This document shows, one piece after another, positions 25,215 through 32,929 of a DNA stretch of 64,000 nt (positions are counted from its first letter, which is position 1; every line of letters starts with the position of its first letter). The stretch lies in assembly GCF_016623615.1 (NCBI RefSeq), contig NZ_JAEHFX010000007.1, positions 1-64,000 on the forward strand. The letters are read 5' to 3'. A program made the translations under genes and the position numbers. Source of the DNA: Adhaeribacter terrigena (GTDB lineage: Bacteria; Bacteroidota; Bacteroidia; Cytophagales; Hymenobacteraceae). A model generated the notes under the pieces. The model did not search any database. It worked only from the letters and a program-made list of their open reading frames with translations, and was not told the DNA's origin.

Positions 25215-25230
25215 TGTTCAGTAACGCACA
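25215..25230 (+). promoter_or_regulatory. Putative NtrC-type enhancer dyad 3
   Basis: TGTTCAGTAACGCACA; starts 22 bp after dyad 2, i.e. two helical turns, so on the same face of the DNA. Confidence 0.5.
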
Positions 25231-25294
25231 AAATATTTACCTCCCTTACGGTTAAAAACCGCATTTCTGCCTCCGGAACCCACCTTTTCCTTTG

Positions 25295-25310
25295 TGGCAT
25301 GTAAGTTGAA
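25295..25310 (+). promoter_or_regulatory. Sigma-54-like promoter of the efflux operon
   Basis: TGGCATG-N4-TTGAA has the GG and TTG spacing of the -24/-12 consensus TGGCACG-N4-TTGCA, with A instead of C at the -12 GC. It lies 35 bp before the start codon and faces the NtrC-type regulator gene. Confidence 0.6.
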
Positions 25311-25345
25311 AAGCTGCATACAGCATTCCCGAAATTTTACCGCAT

Positions 25346-26602
25346 ATGGACCGCATTCTTGAAAAGAAAACCTGGACGCCTAAAAAGATCGCGCTGATAG
25401 CTGCGGGCGTTATTTTAGCGGTTTTCCTGTTTTATACCCTGGTTTTTGCCGATCACAAAGCTTCCCTGAATGTAAATAACGAACGCATTACCATTGGCCA
25501 GACCACTACCGGAAATTTCCAGGAATTCATTGCCATAGACGGCAACGTGGAACCACTCAAAACTATTTATTTAGACATGGTGGAAGGCGGCCGCGTGGAG
25601 AAATTGTATACCGACGACGGCCGCAAAATAAATGCCGGCGACACCATTCTGAAGATCTCGAATTCAACCTTGCAGATCGATTTTCTGAACCGCGAAACGC
25701 AGCTTTTCGATCTGGTAAATGAGCGCCAGAATTCGGAAATTACCATGAAGCAGGACCAGATCAAAGCCCTGAATGCGCTGGCCGAAATTGAGTATAACCT
25801 GAAACAAGCCGAAAACAAATACAAACGCAGCAAAAACCTATTCGCCGAAAAAGTAATTCCGCAAGCCGAGTACGAGCAAACTGAAGACGAATTTAATTAC
25901 CTGAAACGCCGCAAAGAACTGGCCGAACGCTCCCTGAAACAGGATGCCGAACTGATGACCAAACGCCTGCGCCAGCTCGACCAGAGCATAAACCGCATGC
26001 AGCAGAACATCAACATTGCCCGCAGCACCCTGAGCAACCTTTACATCACCGCCCCGATCAGCGGGCAACTTTCTACTTTAAAAGCGGAAGTGGGTGAAAG
26101 CAAAACCGCCGGCGAGAATATTGGCCAGATAGACGACCTGAACGGTTTTAAAGTGAAGGCCAGCATCGACGAACACTACATTTCTAAAGTATATCCAGGG
26201 CTGAAAGCAGCGTTCGATTTTAACGGCCAAACCCATAGCGTTTCAGTTGCTAAAGTTTTCCCGGAAGTGCAGAACGGCCAGTTTCAGGTAGACCTGGAAT
26301 TTCCAGAGGGCAAAACCCCGGAAGGCATCCGGCGCGGACAATCGTTGCAGATCCGTTTGCACCTTTCCGGCGGCGATAAAGCAACGTTAATTCCGCGCGG
26401 CGGTTTTTACCAGAGTACCGGAGGTGCCTGGGCGTTTGTAGTAGATAAAAGCGGTAAATTCGCCGAAAAACGCACCATAAAACTGGGCCGGCAGAACCCG
26501 CAATACTACGAAGTGCTGGCCGGCTTAAAGCCCGGCGATCAGGTAATTGTATCGAGCTACGACGGCTACGGCGATATTGAAAAACTTAATCTTGAAGATT
26601 AA
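25346..26602 (+). CDS. Periplasmic adaptor of an ABC efflux system (HlyD/MacA-like)
   Basis: 418 residues: one N-terminal membrane anchor (about 13-33), a split biotinyl-lipoyl domain, a long alpha-helical hairpin (about 125-230; repeated heptads such as LRQLDQSINRMQQNINIARSTL), then beta-barrel and membrane-proximal domains ending in VLAGLKPGDQVIVSSYDGYGDIEKL. This is the membrane-fusion subunit that links an inner-membrane ABC pump to an outer-membrane duct. First gene of an operon with ATPase and permease genes; no outer-membrane duct gene is present. Its promoter looks sigma-54 dependent. Confidence 0.88.
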   Translation: MDRILEKKTWTPKKIALIAAGVILAVFLFYTLVFADHKASLNVNNERITIGQTTTGNFQEFIAIDGNVEPLKTIYLDMVEGGRVEKLYTDDGRKINAGDTILKISNSTLQIDFLNRETQLFDLVNERQNSEITMKQDQIKALNALAEIEYNLKQAENKYKRSKNLFAEKVIPQAEYEQTEDEFNYLKRRKELAERSLKQDAELMTKRLRQLDQSINRMQQNINIARSTLSNLYITAPISGQLSTLKAEVGESKTAGENIGQIDDLNGFKVKASIDEHYISKVYPGLKAAFDFNGQTHSVSVAKVFPEVQNGQFQVDLEFPEGKTPEGIRRGQSLQIRLHLSGGDKATLIPRGGFYQSTGGAWAFVVDKSGKFAEKRTIKLGRQNPQYYEVLAGLKPGDQVIVSSYDGYGDIEKLNLED

Positions 26603-26714
26603 TTGAATTGCTTAATTGTTTAATGGCTAAATGGTTGATATTAAAACCCTAATCTCAGATAAAAGAATTTATCCAGATCAACAATTTAACAATTAAGCCA
26701 TTTAACCATTAGGT
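26603..26714. repeat. AT-rich imperfect inverted repeat pair
   Basis: 26603-26641 (TTGCTTAATTGTTTAATGGC) and 26682-26714 (ACAATTTAACAATTAAGCCA) are inverse complements; same word family as the pair at 24851-25070. Confidence 0.5.
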
Positions 26715-26717
26715 CAC

Positions 26718-26746
26718 ACTTTTTACCCCGAAAACCCTACCGTTTT
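26718..26746 (+). repeat. 29-bp bipartite element upstream of the ABC ATPase
   Basis: ACTTTTT-N13-TACCGTTTT, ending 18 bp before the ATPase start codon and pointing toward it. Confidence 0.8.
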
Positions 26747-26764
26747 ACCTAACCGAAAAATACC

Positions 26765-27466
26765 ATGCTCAGAACCCTAAACCTCGATAAAAAATATACC
26801 ACCGATGAAGTGGAAACCACGGCCCTGAACCGCGTAAGCTTCGAAATTAAGCAGGGCGAATTTGTGGCGATCATGGGGCCTTCGGGTTGCGGAAAATCTA
26901 CTTTGCTCAACATCATTGGTTTACTCGATAATCCTTCGGGCGGGGAATTTTATTTTCTGGATAAAGAGGTTTCTAAATTTTCGGAACGCCAGCGGGCCGA
27001 TCTGCGAAAGGAAAATATCGGGTTTGTATTCCAGAGTTTTAACCTGATCGATGAGCTGACGGTGGCCGAGAATATTGAACTGCCGCTGATCTATTTGAAA
27101 ATGCCTTCGGCGGAAATTAAAAAACGGGTAGATGAAGTGATGGAACAAATGCAGATCGCGCACCGCCGCAACCACTTTCCGCAGCAACTTTCCGGCGGGC
27201 AGCAGCAACGCGTGGCCATTGCCCGCGCCGTGATCAGCAAACCAAAATTAATTCTGGCCGATGAACCAACCGGTAATCTCGATTCCGCCCACGGCCAGGA
27301 AGTAATGAACCTGCTCACCGAACTAAACGAAGCCGGCACCACCATTGTAATGGTTACCCACTCTCCTTCCGACGCCGAATACGCGCACCGCATCATCCGG
27401 TTATTCGACGGCGAAATTGTAACCGAAAATATCAACGCCCGCAGTTTTGCCAAGGAAATGCTGTAG
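26765..27466 (+). CDS. ABC transporter ATP-binding protein (MacB/LolD type)
   Basis: 233 residues, a single nucleotide-binding domain: Walker A GPSGCGKST (38-46), Q-loop in VFQSFNLID, signature LSGGQQQRVAIARA, Walker B LILADEPTGNLD and H-loop VTHSP. The LSGGQQQRVAIARA and DEPTGNLD wording is typical of the MacB/LolD/FtsE family, whose partners are extracytoplasmic-domain permeases rather than classical importers. It powers the adjacent FtsX-like permease. Confidence 0.93.
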   Translation: MLRTLNLDKKYTTDEVETTALNRVSFEIKQGEFVAIMGPSGCGKSTLLNIIGLLDNPSGGEFYFLDKEVSKFSERQRADLRKENIGFVFQSFNLIDELTVAENIELPLIYLKMPSAEIKKRVDEVMEQMQIAHRRNHFPQQLSGGQQQRVAIARAVISKPKLILADEPTGNLDSAHGQEVMNLLTELNEAGTTIVMVTHSPSDAEYAHRIIRLFDGEIVTENINARSFAKEML

Positions 27467-27469
27467 AAT

Positions 27470-27640
27470 CGTTTTTCGTTATTCGTTGTTCGATTTCTAA
27501 TAATCAAAATTGAATGAACGTGGCGAGCATTTCAACATTACTGCAGAACAAAAAACGCTATCCTTTTCAGGCTAAAAAGTCAAAGTCCAACCCAAAGCTC
27601 TGATCGACAAAACCGAATAACGAGCAACGAACAACGAAAA
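27470..27640. repeat. Inverted repeat flanking a 29-bp element
   Basis: CGTTATTCGTTGTTCG (27477-27492) and the imperfect complement CGAATAACGAGCAACGAACA (27612-27631) bracket the gap between ATPase and permease genes. The 29-bp element at 27552-27580 (AAAACGCTA-N13-AAAAAGT) lies inside. Confidence 0.5.
27552..27580 (-). repeat. 29-bp bipartite element
   Basis: AAAACGCTA-N13-AAAAAGT, 85 bp after the ATPase stop codon, in the usual downstream orientation. Confidence 0.8.
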
Positions 27641-30042
27641 TGCTAAAAAACTACATAAAAATTGCCTGGCGGAACCTGGTGCGCAATAAAGTTTATTCGG
27701 CGATCAATATTCTGGGTTTGGCTATTGGCATTTCGGCCTGCATCCTGATATTTTTGTTTGTGCGCGATGAACTGACCTACGAAGCGCATTTCGACAAAGC
27801 CGACCGCATTTTCCGGGTTACGAACGATATAAACCTGCAGGGCCAGACTGATAAATTTGCCCTCACACCTTTTCCCCTGGCCGAAACTTTAAAAAAGGAT
27901 TTTCCGGTGGTGGAAGCCGTAACGCGCGTAATGCCCATTGGCAAGCAAACCGTGTGGCTCGAAGATAAGGTTTTCAGCGAAGAGAATTTTTACTTTGCCG
28001 ACAGCACCTTTTTCCGCATTTTCAACTACCCTTTCCTCTACGGCGATCCGGCTACGGTGTTAGATGCGCCTAAAACCGTGGTAATTACCGATGAGTTGGC
28101 CAAAAAGTATTTCGGCACGCCGGAAAACGCCATGGGACAAACCCTGAAATTTAGCAAAAACACGCATAAAATAACCGGCGTTTTCCGCGACCCGGGGCAT
28201 TCCCATTTTAAACTGAACGCGCTGCTTTCGGTAAATACCTTCGATGAAACGCTGAAAAAACAGTTCAGCGGCGATTGGTTCCGGATGAGTTTATACACCT
28301 ATGCCTTATTACCTGAAGCGAGCAAAAAAAGCGAATTTGAAGCCAGCCTCGACACTTTTTACGCCAAAACGGTAGTACCCTGGATGAAGGAAAACAAGCT
28401 GAATGCCAGCATGCAATACCACGTGCAACCCCTGCCCGACATTCATTTAAACAACGAATTTTCCTACGATCTTTCGCCGGCCGGCAATAAGGCTTACGTG
28501 TATATTTTCGGGTTGGTGGCCTTGTTTATTTTGCTTATTGCCTGCATCAATTATATGAATCTTTCCACGGCGCGTTCCGCGAAAAGAGCCAAGGAAGTGG
28601 GTTTGCGCAAAGTGATCGGGGCGCACCGCTCGCAGCTGGTACGGCAATTTGTTGGGGAATCGGTTTTTATAACCATGCTGGCTATTTTAGTGGCTTTGGC
28701 TTTGGTAGAATTGCTGCTGCCGTATTTCAATGCTTTAACCGAAAAGAACTTCTCGCTGGCAAATTTCGGCAACGGCCCGTTCCTGCTGGTCATGCTGCTG
28801 ATCGTAGCGTTTGTTGGTTTGGTTGGTGGTTCGTATCCGGCATTTTTCTTATCGGCATTTAAGCCGGTAGATGTGCTGAAAAGTGATAATAGTCCGCGGG
28901 GCTCCAACGCCTGGATGCGCCGGATACTGGTCGTTACGCAGTTCACCATTTCGCTTATTCTCATCATCGGCACCATCGTGGTTTTCAGCCAGATGCAGTT
29001 CCTGAAAAACAACGACCTTGGTTTCAATAAAGAACAAGTGGTGGTAATTGATATTCCGAACGGGGATACTATTTTGGTAAACCGCTTGCCTGTGATCCGG
29101 CAGAAATTTTTGAGCAATCCGAACATCACAAAAGTATCGAACGCAGCCTCAATTCCTGGCGAACGTACCGGCCGCTTATTGTACCTGGCAGAAGGCGCAA
29201 ACGGTGGACAGATGGAGGAAAAAACCCTGAGCACGATTTTCGTAGACTACGATTTCCTGGATATGATGGAGATTAAACTCAAGGCCGGCCGTAACTTTTC
29301 GCGCGAGATAAAAACCGATGATTCTATGGCTTATATAATAAATGAAACGGCGGCAAAATGGCTGGGCTGGAAAGACCCGATTGGCCGGAGTATGGAAAAT
29401 GGTTTGGGCGCGAAAGGTAAAGTAGTAGGCGTGGTAAAGGATTTTCATTTTGCTTCGCTGCACAATAAAATTGAGCCGCTTGCCCTAATGCTGGCCCCGA
29501 AAAGCCAGGGTTTTTTAATGGTACGCGTAGCGCCGCAGAATTTGCCGGCCACGCTAAGCTTTATAGAAGAAAACTGGCGGGCTTTCGATAACAAGCACCC
29601 GATGGAATATTTTTTCCTGGATGAGAATTTCAACAAACAGTACCGCGCCGAAGAAAAAATGCTGACCGTTTTCGGGTATTTCGCCGCGCTTACTATTTTA
29701 ATTGCCTGCCTGGGTTTATTCGGGTTGGCCAGTTTCACGGCCGAGCAACGCACCAAAGAAATTGGGATCCGGAAAGTATTGGGCAGTTCGGTTACCGAAA
29801 TTATGCTGCTGCTGAGTAAAGATTTTGCCTGGCTGGTGCTGATCTCCATTTTGCTGGCCGCGCCCATTGCCTGGTACGGCATGAACCGCTGGCTCCAGGA
29901 TTTTGCTTACCGCACCGAAATACATTGGTGGATCTTCGTTTTATCGGGTTTGGCAGCCTTAATAATCGCCATGCTTACGGTCAGTTTTCAGGCGGCAAAA
30001 GCAGCCCGGTTAAACCCGATCAAAGCCCTGCGCGCCGAATAA
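27640..30042 (+). CDS. ABC transporter permease (MacB/FtsX family, eight-TM type)
   Basis: 800 residues. An N-terminal helix (about 20-42) is followed by a MacB-type periplasmic domain, an FtsX block of three helices (about 283-430) starting FGLVALFILLIACINYMNLSTARSAKRAKEVG, a second periplasmic domain, and a second FtsX block near the C-terminus (FGLASFTAEQRTKEIGIRKVLG). This duplicated layout is common in Bacteroidota and probably moves small molecules, lipoproteins or peptides out of the inner membrane together with the adaptor. Substrate unknown. The RAKEVGLRKVIG and RTKEIGIRKVLG coupling motifs, one in each half, contact the ATPase. Confidence 0.9.
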   Translation: MLKNYIKIAWRNLVRNKVYSAINILGLAIGISACILIFLFVRDELTYEAHFDKADRIFRVTNDINLQGQTDKFALTPFPLAETLKKDFPVVEAVTRVMPIGKQTVWLEDKVFSEENFYFADSTFFRIFNYPFLYGDPATVLDAPKTVVITDELAKKYFGTPENAMGQTLKFSKNTHKITGVFRDPGHSHFKLNALLSVNTFDETLKKQFSGDWFRMSLYTYALLPEASKKSEFEASLDTFYAKTVVPWMKENKLNASMQYHVQPLPDIHLNNEFSYDLSPAGNKAYVYIFGLVALFILLIACINYMNLSTARSAKRAKEVGLRKVIGAHRSQLVRQFVGESVFITMLAILVALALVELLLPYFNALTEKNFSLANFGNGPFLLVMLLIVAFVGLVGGSYPAFFLSAFKPVDVLKSDNSPRGSNAWMRRILVVTQFTISLILIIGTIVVFSQMQFLKNNDLGFNKEQVVVIDIPNGDTILVNRLPVIRQKFLSNPNITKVSNAASIPGERTGRLLYLAEGANGGQMEEKTLSTIFVDYDFLDMMEIKLKAGRNFSREIKTDDSMAYIINETAAKWLGWKDPIGRSMENGLGAKGKVVGVVKDFHFASLHNKIEPLALMLAPKSQGFLMVRVAPQNLPATLSFIEENWRAFDNKHPMEYFFLDENFNKQYRAEEKMLTVFGYFAALTILIACLGLFGLASFTAEQRTKEIGIRKVLGSSVTEIMLLLSKDFAWLVLISILLAAPIAWYGMNRWLQDFAYRTEIHWWIFVLSGLAALIIAMLTVSFQAAKAARLNPIKALRAE

Positions 30043-30057
30043 AACCAAACCTTGCTG

Positions 30058-30086
30058 AAAACAGTATGTTCTGAAAGATAAAAAGC
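30058..30086 (-). repeat. 29-bp bipartite element (degenerate)
   Basis: AAAACAGTA-N13-AAAAAGC, 15 bp after the permease stop codon. Confidence 0.5.
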
Positions 30087-30150
30087 AGCGCATTGCATTT
30101 TTCCGCCACGGCGTTTTCTTTTCTACTTCCAATTTCTAAACTCCAAACGC

Positions 30151-32019
30151 ATGCATATTCTTTCTAAAGCAATGTTGCTACTGGCTTTCAGCGGCACTTT
30201 CTTCACAGCTTCCGCTACCGATCTGCCTTCCGGCGATCGCTATAAAGTAAACATCGACCTTACCAAAGTGCAGGACGATAAAGTGCCCGTAACCATAAAA
30301 GTACCCGAAATAAAGGAAAAGGAAATTATTTACAACCTGCCTAAAATTGTACCCGGCACCTATTCCATTTACGATTTTGGCAAATTCCTGAACGAATTTA
30401 AGGCTTATGATAAAAAAGGGCGCGAACTGGAAACCGAGCGCCTGGATCTGAACCGCTGGAAAATTGAGGACGCAAAAAAACTCGATAAAATTACCTATTG
30501 GGTGAACGACACCTGGGACACGCCCAATAAAGAAGACATTGTTTTTGAACCGGGCGGCACCAACATAGAAGCCGGCGAAAATTTCCTGATCAACACGCAC
30601 GGTTTTGTAGGGTACTTCGATAAAATGAAGCAGGTACCTTACGAACTTACCATCACCAAACCCGAACGCTTTTACGGCGCCACACCCTTGGTAGCTTCCT
30701 CATCTACGGCTACGTCCGATACGTACGTGATCCCTTCGTATATGGAACTGGTAGATTCGCCGCTGATGTATAACAAACCTGATACTACAGTGCTGAAAAT
30801 CGGCAATGCCGATGTGCTGGTTTCGGTTTATGCCCCTTCCGGGAAGGTAACTTCCAAAACGGTAGCCAAAGAGCTCGAAAAAGTGCTTAATGCCCAGAAA
30901 AATTATTTGGGCGGCAGCCTGCCGGTAGAAAAATATGCCTTTCTGATCTACGTGGCCGAAAAACCCAACCGCACGGGGGCTTATGGCGCGCTGGAACATT
31001 CGTATTCGTCGGTTTATTATTTCCCCGATATGCCGGAGCAAATGATGGCTGATCAGGTCAGGAATATTGCCGCGCACGAATTCTTTCACGTGGTAACGCC
31101 GCTGAGCATTCATTCGGAAGAGATCGGAAATTTCGATTATATGAACCCGAAAATGTCGCAGCATTTGTGGCTTTACGAAGGCGTAACCGAATATTTTGCC
31201 ACCCATGTGCAGGTAAATCAGAAACTGATAGACAAAGAAGAATACCTGGATAAATTAAAGGAATACCTTGCCGGCGCCAACGCTTTTAACGATTCGCTGC
31301 CCTTTACCGAAATGAGCAAAGGCGCGCTGGACAAGCACAAAAAAGAATACGGCAACGTGTACCAGAAAGGCGCTTTGATCGGCCTGGCGCTCGACATCCG
31401 GCTGCGGGAATTATCGGACGGCAAATACGGCGTCCTGAACCTGATGAAAGACCTTTCGAAGGAATACGGCAAGAATAAAGCTTTTAAAGACGAAGAACTT
31501 TTCGACAAAATTGCCCAATTGACTTACCCCGAGATCCGCGATTTTTTCCGGAAATACGTGGAAGGAACGCAGCCTTTGCCTTTAACCGAGATGTTTAAAA
31601 AAGTGGGCGTAAATTATGCTACCAATGGCACCGAACCCCGCCAGACCCTGGGCCGCTTCACCATCGGTTTCGACCCCAAATCCCGCCGCCTGATCGTAGC
31701 CGATACGGAAAACATGAATGCGTTCGGCAAGAAAATGGGCTTTAAAAAAGACGACCAGCTTATATCTATTAACGGTGAAGACATGAGCCCCGAAACTGCC
31801 GCCGAAGTGCTGGAAAAAAACGTAAAATATGCGCCTGAAGGAAGCAGAATTACCGTGGTTGTGAACCGGAAAAATGCGGCCGGAAAAATGCAGGAGGTCA
31901 AGCTGAAAGGCAGACTGATGAAGACGCTGGAAAAAACCGAAAATCAGCTTAGCCTGGATCCGATGGCAACGCCGAAGCAAAAGAAATTACGCGATGCGTG
32001 GTTGTATGGTGGTTTGTAG
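30151..32019 (+). CDS. M61 family metallopeptidase with PDZ domain
   Basis: 622 residues with a signal peptide (MHILSKAMLLLAFSGTFFTASA). An N-terminal beta domain precedes the gluzincin catalytic core HEFFH (H309, E310, H313), with the third zinc ligand in YEGVTEYF (E343), typical of M61 glycyl aminopeptidases. A PDZ domain occupies about 515-590 (GFKKDDQLISINGEDM). Acts in the periplasm or at the surface, trimming peptides, probably with preference for small N-terminal residues as in the family type. It is 108 bp after the efflux operon and may be separate. A 29-bp element overlaps its stop codon. Confidence 0.9.
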   Translation: MHILSKAMLLLAFSGTFFTASATDLPSGDRYKVNIDLTKVQDDKVPVTIKVPEIKEKEIIYNLPKIVPGTYSIYDFGKFLNEFKAYDKKGRELETERLDLNRWKIEDAKKLDKITYWVNDTWDTPNKEDIVFEPGGTNIEAGENFLINTHGFVGYFDKMKQVPYELTITKPERFYGATPLVASSSTATSDTYVIPSYMELVDSPLMYNKPDTTVLKIGNADVLVSVYAPSGKVTSKTVAKELEKVLNAQKNYLGGSLPVEKYAFLIYVAEKPNRTGAYGALEHSYSSVYYFPDMPEQMMADQVRNIAAHEFFHVVTPLSIHSEEIGNFDYMNPKMSQHLWLYEGVTEYFATHVQVNQKLIDKEEYLDKLKEYLAGANAFNDSLPFTEMSKGALDKHKKEYGNVYQKGALIGLALDIRLRELSDGKYGVLNLMKDLSKEYGKNKAFKDEELFDKIAQLTYPEIRDFFRKYVEGTQPLPLTEMFKKVGVNYATNGTEPRQTLGRFTIGFDPKSRRLIVADTENMNAFGKKMGFKKDDQLISINGEDMSPETAAEVLEKNVKYAPEGSRITVVVNRKNAAGKMQEVKLKGRLMKTLEKTENQLSLDPMATPKQKKLRDAWLYGGL

Positions 32020-32046
32020 TTTTTAGGGGGAAAAGCATAGCGTTTT
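32018..32046 (+). repeat. 29-bp bipartite element overlapping a stop codon
   Basis: AGTTTTT-N13-TAGCGTTTT; its first two bases are the AG of the M61 peptidase TAG stop. Opposite orientation to the usual downstream copies. Confidence 0.75.
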
Positions 32047-32834
32047 TCTTTCGGTTATCTTGGCTTTTTCCGTCATCTTGACGTGAGGAGGGATCTATTT
32101 AAGCTGATAAGAAAGGTTGTTATTGAGTTTTTGAGCCTGAAAGGATACCGTTTTCATAGTTTGCTTCTGTTTTTAGCTACAAGCATAATACTTTCAATTA
32201 AACTTTCTCCCTCAAGCCGGGCGGCTTCGTTTCTGCGTTCGCGGCTGCAACCCTTCTTGCCCTGCCGGGCTGCCTCGTTCCTCGGCACCGGAAGTCTTGG
32301 AGGCCGCTCTCACAGAAACTGGTGTCATTTTCCCTCCGTAGTTGGCTTTCTTTTAGTTTAGTTATCTGGATAACTTGATTCTCAGGAGACGCTGCGCTGG
32401 CGATAGGCGTGAAATTGATAATCCTGGAAATTCTAAAATTTGCTACGCCTAACTTCGCTTCTGAAAATTCTGATTCAGACAAGAATCTTTTAATCCTTAA
32501 TTCTAGAAATCCCAATTGGCTTCGCCGGATTACGTTTCAGACAAAAATCCTGGCAATCATATAAATCCTGAAAATCGTGTTCAGACATTCATAGCCGTCT
32601 GCTTTAGCTGGCGGTACTACAGGAGAAAAGCTACCTCTCCGGTTTGTAGAAGAGGGCTGGGGTTGTTCGCCATGCTTGCTGAATGGTTTACCACGCATAC
32701 GGATCTTCTCCCAATTTAAACTGTACCATTTCTGATAACACACAGCTTGCAGAGCCGGACCTAATTGAGTATATTTAAATCTGCAATGTGCAAAAGGAAA
32801 AGGGAAAAGTTAAACCAAAAAGCCGGAATCGGAG
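32047..32834. other. Repeat-rich intergenic region without a gene
   Basis: About 800 bp with only short unconvincing frames. It holds a spacer like the interspersed Bacteroidota repeat CATCTTGACG-n-GAGGAGGGATCT (about 32075), one 29-bp element (32126-32154), a GC-rich patch (32215-32340), and a degenerate run of TCAGACA/AATCCTG words (about 32405-32590) resembling a widely scattered repeat. I see no transposase. Confidence 0.45.
32126..32154 (+). repeat. 29-bp bipartite element
   Basis: AGTTTTT-N13-TACCGTTTT with the consensus middle GAGCCTGAAAGGA; free-standing, about 100 bp past the M61 gene. Confidence 0.75.
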
Positions 32835-32864
32835 TTTAAAATAAGCCGGGCTTTCCTACGTTTG
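32835..32864 (+). promoter_or_regulatory. Bacteroidota housekeeping promoter of the TonB receptor operon
   Basis: TTTA (-33, consensus TTTG) 19 bp before TACGTTTG (-7, TAnnTTTG), 66 bp upstream of the receptor start. Confidence 0.6.
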
Positions 32865-32929
32865 CTCTCTGGAAGCGCCGCAGTGCCGGGCCGGATTTTT
32901 TTATTAAAAAAGGCGCAAGCCTTTGTTTC

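Larger units (their letters stand above)
24780..25345. other. Regulatory intergenic region between regulator and efflux operon
   Basis: 566 bp with no gene. From left to right: a 29-bp element (24813-24841), AT-rich inverted repeats built from AATGGTTAAAT-like units (24851-24890 and 25028-25070), three enhancer-like dyads, and a sigma-54-like promoter at 25295. Confidence 0.65.

Noticed and set aside
26202-26230. Another in-gene copy of the 29-bp element in the adaptor gene
   Set aside because: GATTTTA-N13-TAGCGTTTC has a poor left half and is in the middle of a conserved coding region; likely chance.
32083-32743. Four short ORFs in the 32 kb gap
   Set aside because: Translations are repeat-derived and unlike any protein; no start context or domain.
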